Positions 9,265 to 17,304 of a stretch of DNA of 64,000 nt are shown piece after piece. A program made the translations under genes and the position numbers. Positions within the stretch are counted from its first letter, which is position 1. The number at the start of each line of letters is the position of its first letter. The notes under the pieces were generated by a model. The model was not told the DNA's origin and ran no database searches. It worked only from the letters and a program-made list of their open reading frames with translations. This DNA comes from Puia sp. (GTDB taxonomy: Bacteria; Bacteroidota; Bacteroidia; Chitinophagales; Chitinophagaceae): NCBI GenBank assembly GCA_031292515.1, contig JARLGZ010000147.1, positions 1-64,000 on the forward strand, in the 5' to 3' direction.

Positions 9265-9372
9265 TTGAATACTATTTGGGGCGCTGGCAATATGATCGTG
9301 GGCGGTTTTCTTTTTATTAAGGTCGGCAAGCTCTCCCGGAATAATAAACTGGCAATTTCCATATTTTTCTGA
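9265..9372 (+). pseudogene. in-frame duplicated membrane segment after the stop codon
   Basis: Reading on past the TAA at 9262-9264 in the same frame gives NTIWGAGNMIVGGFLFIKVG and then KLSRNNKLAISIFF before TGA at 9370. This aligns with the NVLWALLNLVLGYLLFRFSR part of the upstream protein (shared N, W, N, G, LF, S, N, L, FF). It is either a remnant of a paralogous small gene or the second half of a protein now split by a stop. An ATG at 9292 could start a 26-residue peptide, which is unlikely to be functional. Confidence 0.4.
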
Positions 9373-9452
9373 TTGAGCTTTTTATGTACCCGGAGTACGC
9401 CTTTTCCGTAAAACAGACTGCTGTTGCGAGCAGTTAATACCCGATATCCCTT

Positions 9453-10748
9453 TCACAAATGATCTCTTCCGGGTTGCGGGATATATAGAGTAAAGGTCGT
9501 CCCTTGATTTATCCTGCTGTTTAGCGTAATCCTACCCCCCATCAAATCCAGGTATCGCCCTACAATATGCAATCCCAGACCGGTGCCCTGGATGCCGGTG
9601 ACGTTATTTGCGCGGAAAAATCGCTCAAACAGGTGTTGCTGGTCCTCTTCGGAAATGCCGATGCCCTGATCGCTGACCGATATTTGCAGTTCGCCTGGTT
9701 CACAGTTACAATGAATTGTTATGACTGATTTTTCGGGCGAATATTTGATGGCATTCGATACCAGGTTCATCAAAATGTTCCGCAGGAGTTTTCTGTCTGC
9801 AGTAATAAATTCATCCTGTATCATATGGCTCAACCCGATCCGTTGATCTTTTCGGGACGATTGGTTCAGTTCCTGTAACAGGTCATCGATATCGGCGAGG
9901 AATATTTGTGTGCTAAATGATTCTATGTTCACTTCAACCAGGCCTTCTTCCAGTTTACCCAGCGATAGAAAATCGTCAATGACGTAGTTCAGGTTTCTAA
10001 CCGCATTTTGAATTTTTTCAATGTGCCTGCCCTGGTTATGCAATCCCTCCGGGGTCGAGTATCGTTTGACCAGGCTGATCGAGGAAAGAATCGTGCTTAA
10101 TGGCGTCCTGAATTCGTGGGAGGCCATGGAAACAAACCTTGACTTTAAAATGCCCAGTTCCTTTTCTTTTTCGTAAGCCAGGTTCAGTTCTTCCTGTGAT
10201 TTTTTCAAGGCTTGCAAGGCTTCCTGCAGCATCAGGGTCCGGTCGCTCACTTTTTTTTCGAGTTCCAGGTTCAATTGCCTGACTTCGGAACTCACCCGTT
10301 GCAGTTCCTCTTTTTGTTTGAGCAGCAAAAGTTCGCCATTTTTCCGGACCGTGATATCTACGATAAATGCGATGACGAAGTTTCTCCCTTCCAATTCATA
10401 GTGACTAAGGCTAACCTCGGCGGGAAACTCACTTCCATCCTTACACAGGGCGTGGAGGTCGCGCCCTTCACCCATTGTCCGGGTTTGCGGATGCCGGTAA
10501 AAGTGTTCCCGGTAGCCTTCGTGCTTCCCCCGGAATTTTCGCGGGATTAGCAGTTCCACAGGCTTCCCGACCAATTCATCCCGTTTATAGCCAAATTGGT
10601 TCTCGGCAAACCGATTCATATGAATGATCTCGCCCGCCTGATCGGTCAACACGATCCCGACGATGGCGTTATTGAACAGTGCCTCATACTGTCGGGCGTC
10701 GATGTTGTCTCCAACGGCGCCTTTATATACATTGTCGGCTTCAGGCAT
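9453..10748 (-). CDS. PAS-domain sensor histidine kinase (soluble)
   Basis: The 431-residue kinase has no membrane segment. It has a PAS domain at about residues 20-135 (LFNNAIVGIVLTDQAGEIIH, ending in a PAC motif VIAFIVDITVRK), a coiled coil, a HisKA domain with phospho-acceptor His211 (SMASHEFRTPLS), and HATPase with LVSNAIKYSP, DQGIGISEED and GTGLGLHIV. The PAS type resembles FixL/NifL-like oxygen or redox sensors, but no heme-ligand residue can be proven by eye. No response regulator is adjacent, so its partner is unknown. Confidence 0.92.
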   Translation of the reverse strand: MPEADNVYKGAVGDNIDARQYEALFNNAIVGIVLTDQAGEIIHMNRFAENQFGYKRDELVGKPVELLIPRKFRGKHEGYREHFYRHPQTRTMGEGRDLHALCKDGSEFPAEVSLSHYELEGRNFVIAFIVDITVRKNGELLLLKQKEELQRVSSEVRQLNLELEKKVSDRTLMLQEALQALKKSQEELNLAYEKEKELGILKSRFVSMASHEFRTPLSTILSSISLVKRYSTPEGLHNQGRHIEKIQNAVRNLNYVIDDFLSLGKLEEGLVEVNIESFSTQIFLADIDDLLQELNQSSRKDQRIGLSHMIQDEFITADRKLLRNILMNLVSNAIKYSPEKSVITIHCNCEPGELQISVSDQGIGISEEDQQHLFERFFRANNVTGIQGTGLGLHIVGRYLDLMGGRITLNSRINQGTTFTLYIPQPGRDHL

Positions 10749-11100
10749 AAAATAGCTATTGGGCTAATGGAAAGTTCTACCTGCCTGGCGTTTTTGCAGA
10801 TATACCCGGACTGTTAAGAAAAAGCAACTCAATTTACAAAAAACATTAAACAAACCAGTTAAAAATTTCCTGATAAGTTGCTGACCACCCTATCGTTAGC
10901 CCTATGAGCGGATCACCATCTCCACTGGCTGAATGGCATTTCCAATAAGTTGACTAATGGAGCGATGCGCTCTTGGAGAGCCTGTCCTGCTAAAATGGAC
11001 GACAAGGATCATCTTGATCCTTCTCTTAAGTCATGATTTTCCCCCTTTTATTGTATTTACTTTGATAATACGTAAGTGATTCGGAGACAATATTCTAAAA
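10749..11100. other. divergent intergenic region between the PAS kinase and a hypothetical gene
   Basis: This 352-base non-coding stretch separates two divergent genes. It holds the perfect palindrome at 11004-11022 and an AT-rich part near 11040-11080 (TTTACTTTGATAATACG) that partly resembles the Bacteroidota -7 element. I see no coding sequence in it. Confidence 0.5.
11004..11022. promoter_or_regulatory. perfect dyad AAGGATCA-N3-TGATCCTT, candidate operator
   Basis: The 8-base arms at 11004-11011 and 11015-11022 are exact inverse complements separated by TCT. The 3-base gap is small for a terminator loop, no T run follows, and the site is in a divergent promoter region about 80 bases before the gene at 11101. 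It shares the GATCATC core with other dyads in the window. Confidence 0.4.
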
Positions 11101-11475
11101 ATGAAAAAAACGAGTTTGCCTATTGGCGAAGCCGATTCTATAAAAGAGATCCAGGAAAAATTCTCCCTCTTTTATCCCTTTTTGAAAATTGAATTTTTCA
11201 AAAAGGGATATGATGCCAACAAATCCTGCCTTCAAAATGCAAAGTATTCTCCGGATGCAGTGATGAAAGATATTAAGAATCATTTTACCGGAGGGGAACT
11301 GGAAATAGACGATACAGTGACGGTGAATGAATTGAAATCGGAATTATTCGATCGTTTTGACTTATGTGCGCGTTTATCCAGAAAAAGCGGGAATATCTGG
11401 TTAGAAGTCTCCATAACGAATCATTGGACCTTGAAACAGCAAAATGACCAGGGAAAAGAGATCCTACCTTATTAG
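11101..11475 (+). CDS. conserved hypothetical protein, 124 residues
   Basis: A soluble acidic/basic mixed protein (MKKTSLPIGEADSIKEIQEK) with no signal peptide and no membrane segment. It has an alpha/beta pattern, an internal VTVNELKSELFDRF helix and a C-terminal strand pair (NIWLEVSITNHWTLKQQND). I do not recognise a named family. It stands alone, with a dyad upstream and a stem-loop just after its stop. Its proximity to sensor kinases and stress genes gives only weak hints. Confidence 0.65.
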   Translation: MKKTSLPIGEADSIKEIQEKFSLFYPFLKIEFFKKGYDANKSCLQNAKYSPDAVMKDIKNHFTGGELEIDDTVTVNELKSELFDRFDLCARLSRKSGNIWLEVSITNHWTLKQQNDQGKEILPY

Positions 11476-11505
11476 ATTATTGTCTATCGCATTCATTATA
11501 AATTG

Positions 11506-11637
11506 TTAACCTGTTAAGAACAGGTTATTCCTGGCGAAATCCGAAGTTGTCCTTAGTTCATGCACCGCCCATTCCGCATGGATAACCCCATCCGCATCAG
11601 CCTTAAATTGCTGCGCTCCCTCCACCACATGCGCCAT
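11506..11637 (-). pseudogene. fatty-acid desaturase remnant (C-terminal central fragment)
   Basis: On the minus strand a 43-codon frame reads MAHVVEGAQQFKADADGVI and then HAEWAVHELRTTSDFARNNL before a stop. This matches the stretch of membrane acyl-CoA/fatty-acid desaturases that runs from AHVVE through W(A)xHQLxTTxxFAxxN towards the HHLFP histidine box. The upstream codons TVFQ also fit (usually FQLAHVVE). The three histidine boxes, membrane helices and C-terminus are absent, so this is a gene remnant. Family match is from memory of the motif. Confidence 0.6.
11507..11527. terminator. stem-loop, probable bidirectional terminator
   Basis: TAACCTGTT (11507-11515) and AACAGGTTA (11519-11527) form a perfect 9-base stem with loop AAG, 31 bases after the stop of the gene at 11101. 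The stem is AT-rich and has no long T run, so strength is uncertain. It overlaps the last codons of the minus-strand desaturase remnant. Confidence 0.45.
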
Positions 11638-11653
11638 TTGGAAAACGGTGCTT

Positions 11654-11809
11654 TTAACTGATTCCTCTGCCTTGCAGAATCCTCACTATGATGACAATAA
11701 TGGCGATAACCAGCAGAATGTGGATAATACTGCCTACATGAAATGCGAAAAACCCGAGCAGCCATCCTATTATCAGGATGACGGCAATAACATAAAGCAA
11801 ATTGCTCAT
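11654..11809 (-). CDS. lmo0937-type single-segment membrane peptide
   Basis: A 51-residue peptide, MSNLLYVIAVILIIGWLLGF with continuation FAFHVGSIIHILLVIAIIVI and tail IVRILQGRGIS. Two hydrophobic stretches with Gly-Trp-Leu-Leu-Gly-Phe and Ile-Ile-His-Ile-Leu are the hallmark of the lmo0937 family, common in Bacteroidota and often near stress genes. Function is unknown. It starts at ATG 11809, downstream of the DUF4136-like lipoprotein gene on the same strand. Confidence 0.85.
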   Translation of the reverse strand: MSNLLYVIAVILIIGWLLGFFAFHVGSIIHILLVIAIIVIIVRILQGRGIS

Positions 11810-11908
11810 AAAATAAATTTTTAAAAAATGTTAAAGACTCCAAATCCGCTATCGATAGCTACCGGTACCGATATGTATCATCACAGGTTTGCCTGATCAT
11901 GACCAATA

Positions 11909-12559
11909 TCAGGGAATGATCACCTGTTTGGCGATCATATCATTAACGATATTCTTTGCATAAAGGCTTGCCATTTGAGGAGTGGGATTCCTGCTGAATG
12001 CTTTCGACTGCCCCGACCACAATAATCCTCCTGTAGCCAGATTATAAAAATTGCTTTCCAACAGCACCTCAACATCCGTGGTCATATAGCCGGGTTGGTT
12101 ATAATAGCCCCATACCCTGAAATAATATGCGTAAAATCCATTGTAGAATCCTATAGGGCCATAATACATATTGCCTGGCATCCAACGATCATATTCGTTG
12201 ACATTCAGTACCCGGACGGTGAGCACTCCATCGAACTGCCTGTCCAGCAATATCCGGCGCATTCTGACCGAATCATTCATTTTGGCAAAATCGGGCCCGA
12301 ACTCATCCAGACTAGTTGCGGCGGCAAGATTATGTTTTTGCAATTCGGCCTTTATATTGTCTTCTCCCAATTTCCTCTTTTCCAGATCCTTGCCGATCGA
12401 GATTACCAGTATTTTGGAAAATCGAACAGGCTGAACCTCCCTGTCGCTCCAGGAGGCAGTCAGTCGAACGGAAGGACTACAAGAGTTGAACAGTTGCAGG
12501 AATGAGATCAATAGTAGTGACGGCCCGGGATATCCGGTTTTGATTATTTTGTTTTTCAT
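11909..12559 (-). CDS. DUF4136-like lipoprotein
   Basis: The 216-residue protein has an N-terminal hydrophobic segment ending LFNSC, a likely lipobox, then PSVRLTASWSDREVQPVRFSKILVISIG, a DUF4136-like fold, an aromatic insert rich in Tyr and Gly (MYYGPIGFYNGFYAYYF), and a C-terminal part LLWSGQSKAFSRNP ending at VIIP. Proteins of this kind are predicted outer-membrane or periplasmic lipoproteins with unknown role. It follows the MDR oxidoreductase by 36 bases. Confidence 0.7.
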   Translation of the reverse strand: MKNKIIKTGYPGPSLLLISFLQLFNSCSPSVRLTASWSDREVQPVRFSKILVISIGKDLEKRKLGEDNIKAELQKHNLAAATSLDEFGPDFAKMNDSVRMRRILLDRQFDGVLTVRVLNVNEYDRWMPGNMYYGPIGFYNGFYAYYFRVWGYYNQPGYMTTDVEVLLESNFYNLATGGLLWSGQSKAFSRNPTPQMASLYAKNIVNDMIAKQVIIP

Positions 12560-12595
12560 GAATCTTTCATTTTATTGCCGATGCCGATGACCTCA

Positions 12596-13513
12596 TCACG
12601 GGACTAAAACGATCTTGCCATGCGTGTGATGCTTTTCGAGTTCCCGGTATGCATCCCGGACATCGACCATCTTATAAACTTTTGCAACCGGTATCTCAAG
12701 ATGGCCTTCGGCGATCATCGTTGCGAGTTTCGAAAGTATTCCGGCTGTTGCGGCCTGACTACTTCCGTCCGTCCTGGCCCCATACTTCGCGGCCGCGGCA
12801 AAATCGATGATCGTGTCAATCCGGCCTGGTGATACGTTCAACTTCAGAGCCAGTTCGACATAGCCATTGCCATAGGTATCGATAAATGCATCAACCTTTC
12901 CCCCGGATGCAGTCAAAATCCGATCAAGCAGACCTTCGCCATAAGCGATAGGAACAATTCCGTGGGTAGCAAGCCATTTGTGGTTAGCCTCACTCGCCAG
13001 ACCGATGACCCTGGCGCCTGCGTTCCTGGCCAATTGGACAACGATGGAACCTACGCCGCCGGCAGCGCCGGAAACAACGACTGTATCTCCCGTATTTAGC
13101 GAAACAGCCTTTACGGCGGCATAGGCAGTTGTTCCCGCGATAAACAGAGCGCCTGCCTGCTGCCATGGAACGCCTTGCGGCTTTCGAACAATATGTGCGG
13201 TATCTGCTGCAACGAACTCGGCATGGCTCGAGCGGTTGTTAGTGAATCCGATCACTTCGTCGCCAACGGCAATATCCTTCACGCCCTGCCCAAGCTCCTC
13301 TACAATGCCTGCAAAATCACTGCCCTCACCTGAAGGGAAGATCACATGAAACCGGCTTTCAAATTTACCTTCGCGGATCGCCGATTCGGCCGGATTGATC
13401 CCAGCCGTTTTGACCCGGACAAGAACCTGACCGTTGCCGGGAACAGGCCTGGCAACTTCTGTAATATGAAGGACTTCGATCCCACCGTATTTGTCAAATC
13501 TTACTGCTTTCAT
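12596..13513 (-). CDS. MDR-family NADP-dependent quinone oxidoreductase
   Basis: A 305-residue medium-chain dehydrogenase/reductase of the zinc-free quinone reductase type: N-terminal GroES-like domain (VLVRVKTAGINPAESAIREG), then a Rossmann domain with the VVSGAAGGVGSIVVQLAR motif near residues 145-162. The zinc ligands of alcohol dehydrogenases are missing. It probably reduces quinones or reactive enones with NADPH. It sits in a minus-strand run from the erythromycin-esterase-like gene to the DUF4136-like gene. Confidence 0.9.
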   Translation of the reverse strand: MKAVRFDKYGGIEVLHITEVARPVPGNGQVLVRVKTAGINPAESAIREGKFESRFHVIFPSGEGSDFAGIVEELGQGVKDIAVGDEVIGFTNNRSSHAEFVAADTAHIVRKPQGVPWQQAGALFIAGTTAYAAVKAVSLNTGDTVVVSGAAGGVGSIVVQLARNAGARVIGLASEANHKWLATHGIVPIAYGEGLLDRILTASGGKVDAFIDTYGNGYVELALKLNVSPGRIDTIIDFAAAAKYGARTDGSSQAATAGILSKLATMIAEGHLEIPVAKVYKMVDVRDAYRELEKHHTHGKIVLVP

Positions 13514-13580
13514 TTGCTTTCTTTTATTAGATTAATATTCAATTTTTTGCTAGAACCGGGATTATGAAAAACGGGATCTA

Positions 13581-14915
13581 TCAGACCCCAAACGGAAAGG
13601 TCTCCGGCATTTGGTGACCATCCGGCTGAATATGCAAAGGATGCAAGGCAGTCGTCTTGTCCAAATAAATAAAGGCATCATACCGCAAAGGAAGAATGCT
13701 GGGGACATAGTTCCCGTATTTTTCATATTGCGGATTGTATACTACCCCGATAGCGCGGTGGCCTATATGATTCTCCATGAAGACATCGTGATGAAAATCA
13801 TCCATTATCAATAATTTGTTTTTGCTGCCGCTGGCATGCAACAAGTATTCCCATGATCCTTTGGCGGCGGGAGGGACTTCCATTTTTTGCATCGCTGCCC
13901 CCCAGCTACGGCCTGCGATTGCCGATCCCTCGTAAGAACCGAAGCCTACCAGCACGACATTGTCATCATGATATTTAAGCCTGGCCAGCTCTCCGATATT
14001 AAACATACCCTCGTCGCTCATGTCGGTTGCCCGGGCATCCCCGACATGCGTATTATGCGCCCAGATGATGGCCTTGGCATTTTGACCATGCAACTGCAAT
14101 AGCCGATCAAGCGTTTGAGCCATATGATCATCACGGACATTCCAGGAATGAGCGCCGCCATGAACCATTGCGCGGTAATATTTTTCCGCATCTACGGTGA
14201 CGAGCGCATTTTGCCCGGCATTAAAGACATTCTCATGATCTGTATTGTAAGAAGGGAGCCGGGTCCGGATTTCCTTCAGCAAATGCACTACTTCATTTTC
14301 ACATAATTCCGGAACGAATTGGGTTGCCCTTGCATAGGATTGGCCATCTTCGTACCGATAGGGCTCAAAACAGGTGAATGCAGCTTCCGCCGCTTTAAGT
14401 GCCTGGGGATCCGTTTTTTTCAGGTATTCCATGATATTTTCCAGGCTCTCCCACAAGCTATAGACGTCCAACCCGTAAAAGCCAACTTTCTTGTTTAATA
14501 CCAGATTTCGATTGTATCGTTGCAGCCAGTCCGCCAATGCGACAATTTCCCAATTGGCCCACATCCAGGTGGGCCAGCGGTTAAACGAGTGGAGTACATT
14601 GAAGGCTCCCTTACCGCCCTCCGGGTAGTTTTTTATATAGCGGTTCAACCGATAGCAATCCGGCCAATCTCCTTCCACCGCAATAAAATTGAACCCTTTT
14701 TCCCCAATCAATCGCCTGGAAATATAACTGCGCCAGTTATAGTAATCATGAGTGCCGTGAGACGCTTCCCCAAGCATCACGATCCTGGCCTCGCCGATCC
14801 GCCGGAATAAGGGATCCAGGCTATCCTCATCTGTAAGCGGATAAGCCCATTGCTTAATGGCTCCGGTGGCCTCCTCCTCATCCACTTCGGAGGATTTGGT
14901 GAAATAATGGGGCAT
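13581..14915 (-). CDS. erythromycin esterase family protein
   Basis: The 444-residue protein carries the EreA/SuccA-type pattern: GEASHGTHDYYNWR near residue 50, FIAVEGDWPDC, AIIWAHNTHVGDARATDM near residue 283, and GFGSYEGSAIAG. Catalytic residues in EreB-type enzymes include the histidine in GEASHG and acidic residues in the helices; these are present. Members act on macrolide lactones or other esters, but most chromosomal homologues have unknown substrates, so resistance cannot be claimed. No signal peptide, so likely cytoplasmic. Confidence 0.9.
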   Translation of the reverse strand: MPHYFTKSSEVDEEEATGAIKQWAYPLTDEDSLDPLFRRIGEARIVMLGEASHGTHDYYNWRSYISRRLIGEKGFNFIAVEGDWPDCYRLNRYIKNYPEGGKGAFNVLHSFNRWPTWMWANWEIVALADWLQRYNRNLVLNKKVGFYGLDVYSLWESLENIMEYLKKTDPQALKAAEAAFTCFEPYRYEDGQSYARATQFVPELCENEVVHLLKEIRTRLPSYNTDHENVFNAGQNALVTVDAEKYYRAMVHGGAHSWNVRDDHMAQTLDRLLQLHGQNAKAIIWAHNTHVGDARATDMSDEGMFNIGELARLKYHDDNVVLVGFGSYEGSAIAGRSWGAAMQKMEVPPAAKGSWEYLLHASGSKNKLLIMDDFHHDVFMENHIGHRAIGVVYNPQYEKYGNYVPSILPLRYDAFIYLDKTTALHPLHIQPDGHQMPETFPFGV

Positions 14916-15000
14916 TGCTGAACTTTTGCCAAAGCAAGCCTATTTGGCTAATCAATCAAATGAGGGGCGTCATGTGTCATTATGAAGGATGTCATGGCGA

Positions 15001-16689
15001 TTACGTTTTTAAGGTCTCATGCAGATCGACCGATTGTGACAAAGGCAGTAATACATAAAACCTCGCACCCTTATTTTCCTGGGCTTCGGCACGGATTACG
15101 CCTTGATGCTGCCCGGCAATCTTTTGGCACAATGCCAATCCTATGCCTGTTCCGGAATATTCCCGCTGGCTATTCAATCGTTCAAAAATCGAGAAGATCT
15201 GTTCGGCAAATTGCTGTTCAAATCCGATGCCGTTGTCTTCGAAAGTAATCTCGGAATATGAAAGATTCCTGTTCAAATTGGAGGTGTTTTCGATTTCTTC
15301 GGCCGGAAGTGTCCTTGAGGAAATTGAGAGAACGGGCGATATCCCATTTTTAGAGAATTTCAGCGCGTTGCCGACCAGATTGTAAAAAAGCTGGTTTATC
15401 TGTAAAGGGATCGCTTCAATAACGGGCAAGTTCCCTTTTCTGATGGAGGCGCCTTTTTCGAGAATGAGCAAATCAAAATCCGCTAAAGCGTTGTCCAATA
15501 TCCGGTTTAAATCCGTGGTCATAAACATGTTTTCCGTATGGACTATACGGGAAAAATTCAGGACGTCGTTGATGAGTGACGACATGCGTTCCGAAGAGCC
15601 CGTAATTTTATCGATCAGACCCTGGGTGTCAGCGCGCAAATAGCCATCGAGCCGCTGTTTAAGGAGCTGCGTAAAGGTCCTGATTTTCCTCAGTGGTTCC
15701 TGCAAATCATGGGAGGCGATGGAAGCAAATTGATCCAGGCTTTTATTTAAATACTCCAACTCGATATTCTTTTTCTGCAAGGTTTCCGTATGCATTATAT
15801 CCGAAGTGACGTCCTGGGTAGTTCCTATGATCATCCTTTGTTCAGGTTCATCGATTATTTTCTCCGTTATACGGAAATGTTTCACTTCCCTGTCTTTTGA
15901 GATGATCCGGTAAGTCAGTTGCAGGGGCGTTTTGTTTTTAAAGGCTTCTCTGATGGTTTTATTCAGCTGTTCTTTATCATTGGGATGGACAAACGAGAGA
16001 TACTTCTCTATGGAAGGAACAAACTCCTGGGGAAAGCAGCCCAGCATGCGGAAAAGATTGTCGGAGTATATCAATTCACCGGTTTGAAAATCCCGCTCAT
16101 AACTTCCGATCCCGGCGATTTCCTCGGCAAGATTGAATATTTTGTTTTGGACCTGCAATCGGTGCTGATAATTGATGATTTGCCGTTCATTGTGTTTTTT
16201 TTCCGAAAGGTCGGTGACGATCATCCCAACAGTAGCCAACTGGGGTCGAAGGCTGGTGAGGGATATATAGACGGGTATATTTTTGTCGTTAACGGATAAA
16301 GCAATCTCCGTTTTACTGCTGCCTTGGATTGCTGACGAAAAATATTCATAGAACCGGTCCCGGGTGTCGCCGGAAATGTAATCAAAGATATATGAGCCTG
16401 TGACTTTTTCGTTTGGGATCCCGATCAATTCGGAAAAATAGCTGTTGCAATATATGATAAGACCATCCTGTGTCAGGTTCAGCGCGCCTTCGTCGAATTT
16501 CTCTATCAAAAGACGGTAGGCATAGTCCAGGCTTTGCAGGGTAAAGACCTCATGTTTCCCATCCTTCCTGATCGCGAAAGCATCCACAGACCCTGTTTTT
16601 ATAGCATCGATCGCCTCCTGGGCTTCGGAGAGGCGGAATTTGAGGTCTTCGATTTCCGACAGCATGTCTTCCGGAGTTCTCATGGTCAT
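15001..16689 (-). CDS. multi-PAS sensor histidine kinase linked to Kai genes
   Basis: A 562-residue soluble kinase: an N-terminal coiled coil, PAS (about 55-165, FDEGALNLTQDGLIIYCNSY), a second PAS/PAC (about 185-300, GIGSYERDFQTGELIYSDNL), HisKA with phospho-acceptor His327 (IASHDLQEPLRK, a phytochrome-like type), and HATPase with NLVGNALKFS, DNGIGFEQQF and GTGIGLALCQ. It begins 3 bases after the second kaiB stop, so it is the last gene of the kai operon. By analogy with SasA in cyanobacteria it may read out the KaiB/KaiC state, though it has no KaiB-like domain of its own; that link is inference. Confidence 0.9.
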   Translation of the reverse strand: MTMRTPEDMLSEIEDLKFRLSEAQEAIDAIKTGSVDAFAIRKDGKHEVFTLQSLDYAYRLLIEKFDEGALNLTQDGLIIYCNSYFSELIGIPNEKVTGSYIFDYISGDTRDRFYEYFSSAIQGSSKTEIALSVNDKNIPVYISLTSLRPQLATVGMIVTDLSEKKHNERQIINYQHRLQVQNKIFNLAEEIAGIGSYERDFQTGELIYSDNLFRMLGCFPQEFVPSIEKYLSFVHPNDKEQLNKTIREAFKNKTPLQLTYRIISKDREVKHFRITEKIIDEPEQRMIIGTTQDVTSDIMHTETLQKKNIELEYLNKSLDQFASIASHDLQEPLRKIRTFTQLLKQRLDGYLRADTQGLIDKITGSSERMSSLINDVLNFSRIVHTENMFMTTDLNRILDNALADFDLLILEKGASIRKGNLPVIEAIPLQINQLFYNLVGNALKFSKNGISPVLSISSRTLPAEEIENTSNLNRNLSYSEITFEDNGIGFEQQFAEQIFSIFERLNSQREYSGTGIGLALCQKIAGQHQGVIRAEAQENKGARFYVLLPLSQSVDLHETLKT

Positions 16690-16692
16690 TTG

Positions 16693-17013
16693 TTATTCTT
16701 TGAATGAAATACCCAAGCCAAGAATGACTTTCTTCGTATCCGACAGGTCGCCGATAAATATCTTTTTTGGCAAAGGATGCAGCCTGATGAGCGAAGGGCT
16801 GAAGACTATCCTTTTCTCTTCGGCGATAGCAGGATTCTTATAAAGATCTATTATTTCAAGGTCAAAGTGGTCGGTGAGATATTGCTCGCAGACCTGCGTT
16901 ATATTTTGAATGGCACGCACCGAGTTTTCCGACATGCCGGTAATATACAGTTGGAGGACAGTTTTCTCCTTACTATTATATCCAGGTTTCCGTTTATTTT
17001 CCATCTGTCGCAA
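16693..17013 (-). CDS. kaiB: KaiB-family protein (second copy)
   Basis: A 106-residue thioredoxin-like KaiB protein: [40 protein letters not shown], and the C-terminal [17 protein letters not shown]. These are family hallmarks, including the Asp-Leu-Ser near the end. KaiB in cyanobacteria binds the CI ring of KaiC after a fold switch. This copy is more diverged ([13 protein letters not shown]) than the upstream one. Its start overlaps the previous kaiB by about 20 bases (or 11 if the second Met is used), pointing to translational coupling. Confidence 0.92.
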   Translation of the reverse strand: MRQMENKRKPGYNSKEKTVLQLYITGMSENSVRAIQNITQVCEQYLTDHFDLEIIDLYKNPAIAEEKRIVFSPSLIRLHPLPKKIFIGDLSDTKKVILGLGISFKE

Positions 17014-17293
17014 TTGGGCGAATACTTAGACCGGTCAATACTTTTTCCTTATTGGACAAGTCGCCGATGATTCTTTTCAGCGGCTTTGGGATTTTCCTTA
17101 CCAGTGTGGGAATGGCGAAAATTTCATCGATCTCTGCCAATTGAGGGCTTTTTAATAAGTCAATGATTTCTATGGTGTATCTTCCCCTGATATACTCCCT
17201 GCTGTATTTTGTAATATTTTCCAAAGCAAGGATCGATTTTGGCGTTTGCCCCGCTATATAAAGCCAAAATTCCCAGTTTTCTTCTTTTCCCAT
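16994..17293 (-). CDS. kaiB: KaiB-family protein (first copy)
   Basis: A 99-residue KaiB protein close to the classical length: [58 protein letters not shown] and [11 protein letters not shown]. The LYxAG and IPTLV motifs match clock KaiB proteins more closely than the second copy. It begins 11 bases after the kaiC stop. Two unlike KaiB proteins in one operon suggest different roles in binding KaiC or its partners. Confidence 0.93.
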   Translation of the reverse strand: MGKEENWEFWLYIAGQTPKSILALENITKYSREYIRGRYTIEIIDLLKSPQLAEIDEIFAIPTLVRKIPKPLKRIIGDLSNKEKVLTGLSIRPIATDGK

Positions 17294-17304
17294 GTTATTC
17301 GTCT

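Noticed and set aside
11553-11843. 96-codon minus-strand frame over the lmo0937 gene
   Set aside because: It is a shadow in another frame; the 51-residue lmo0937-type peptide and the desaturase remnant explain the region better.
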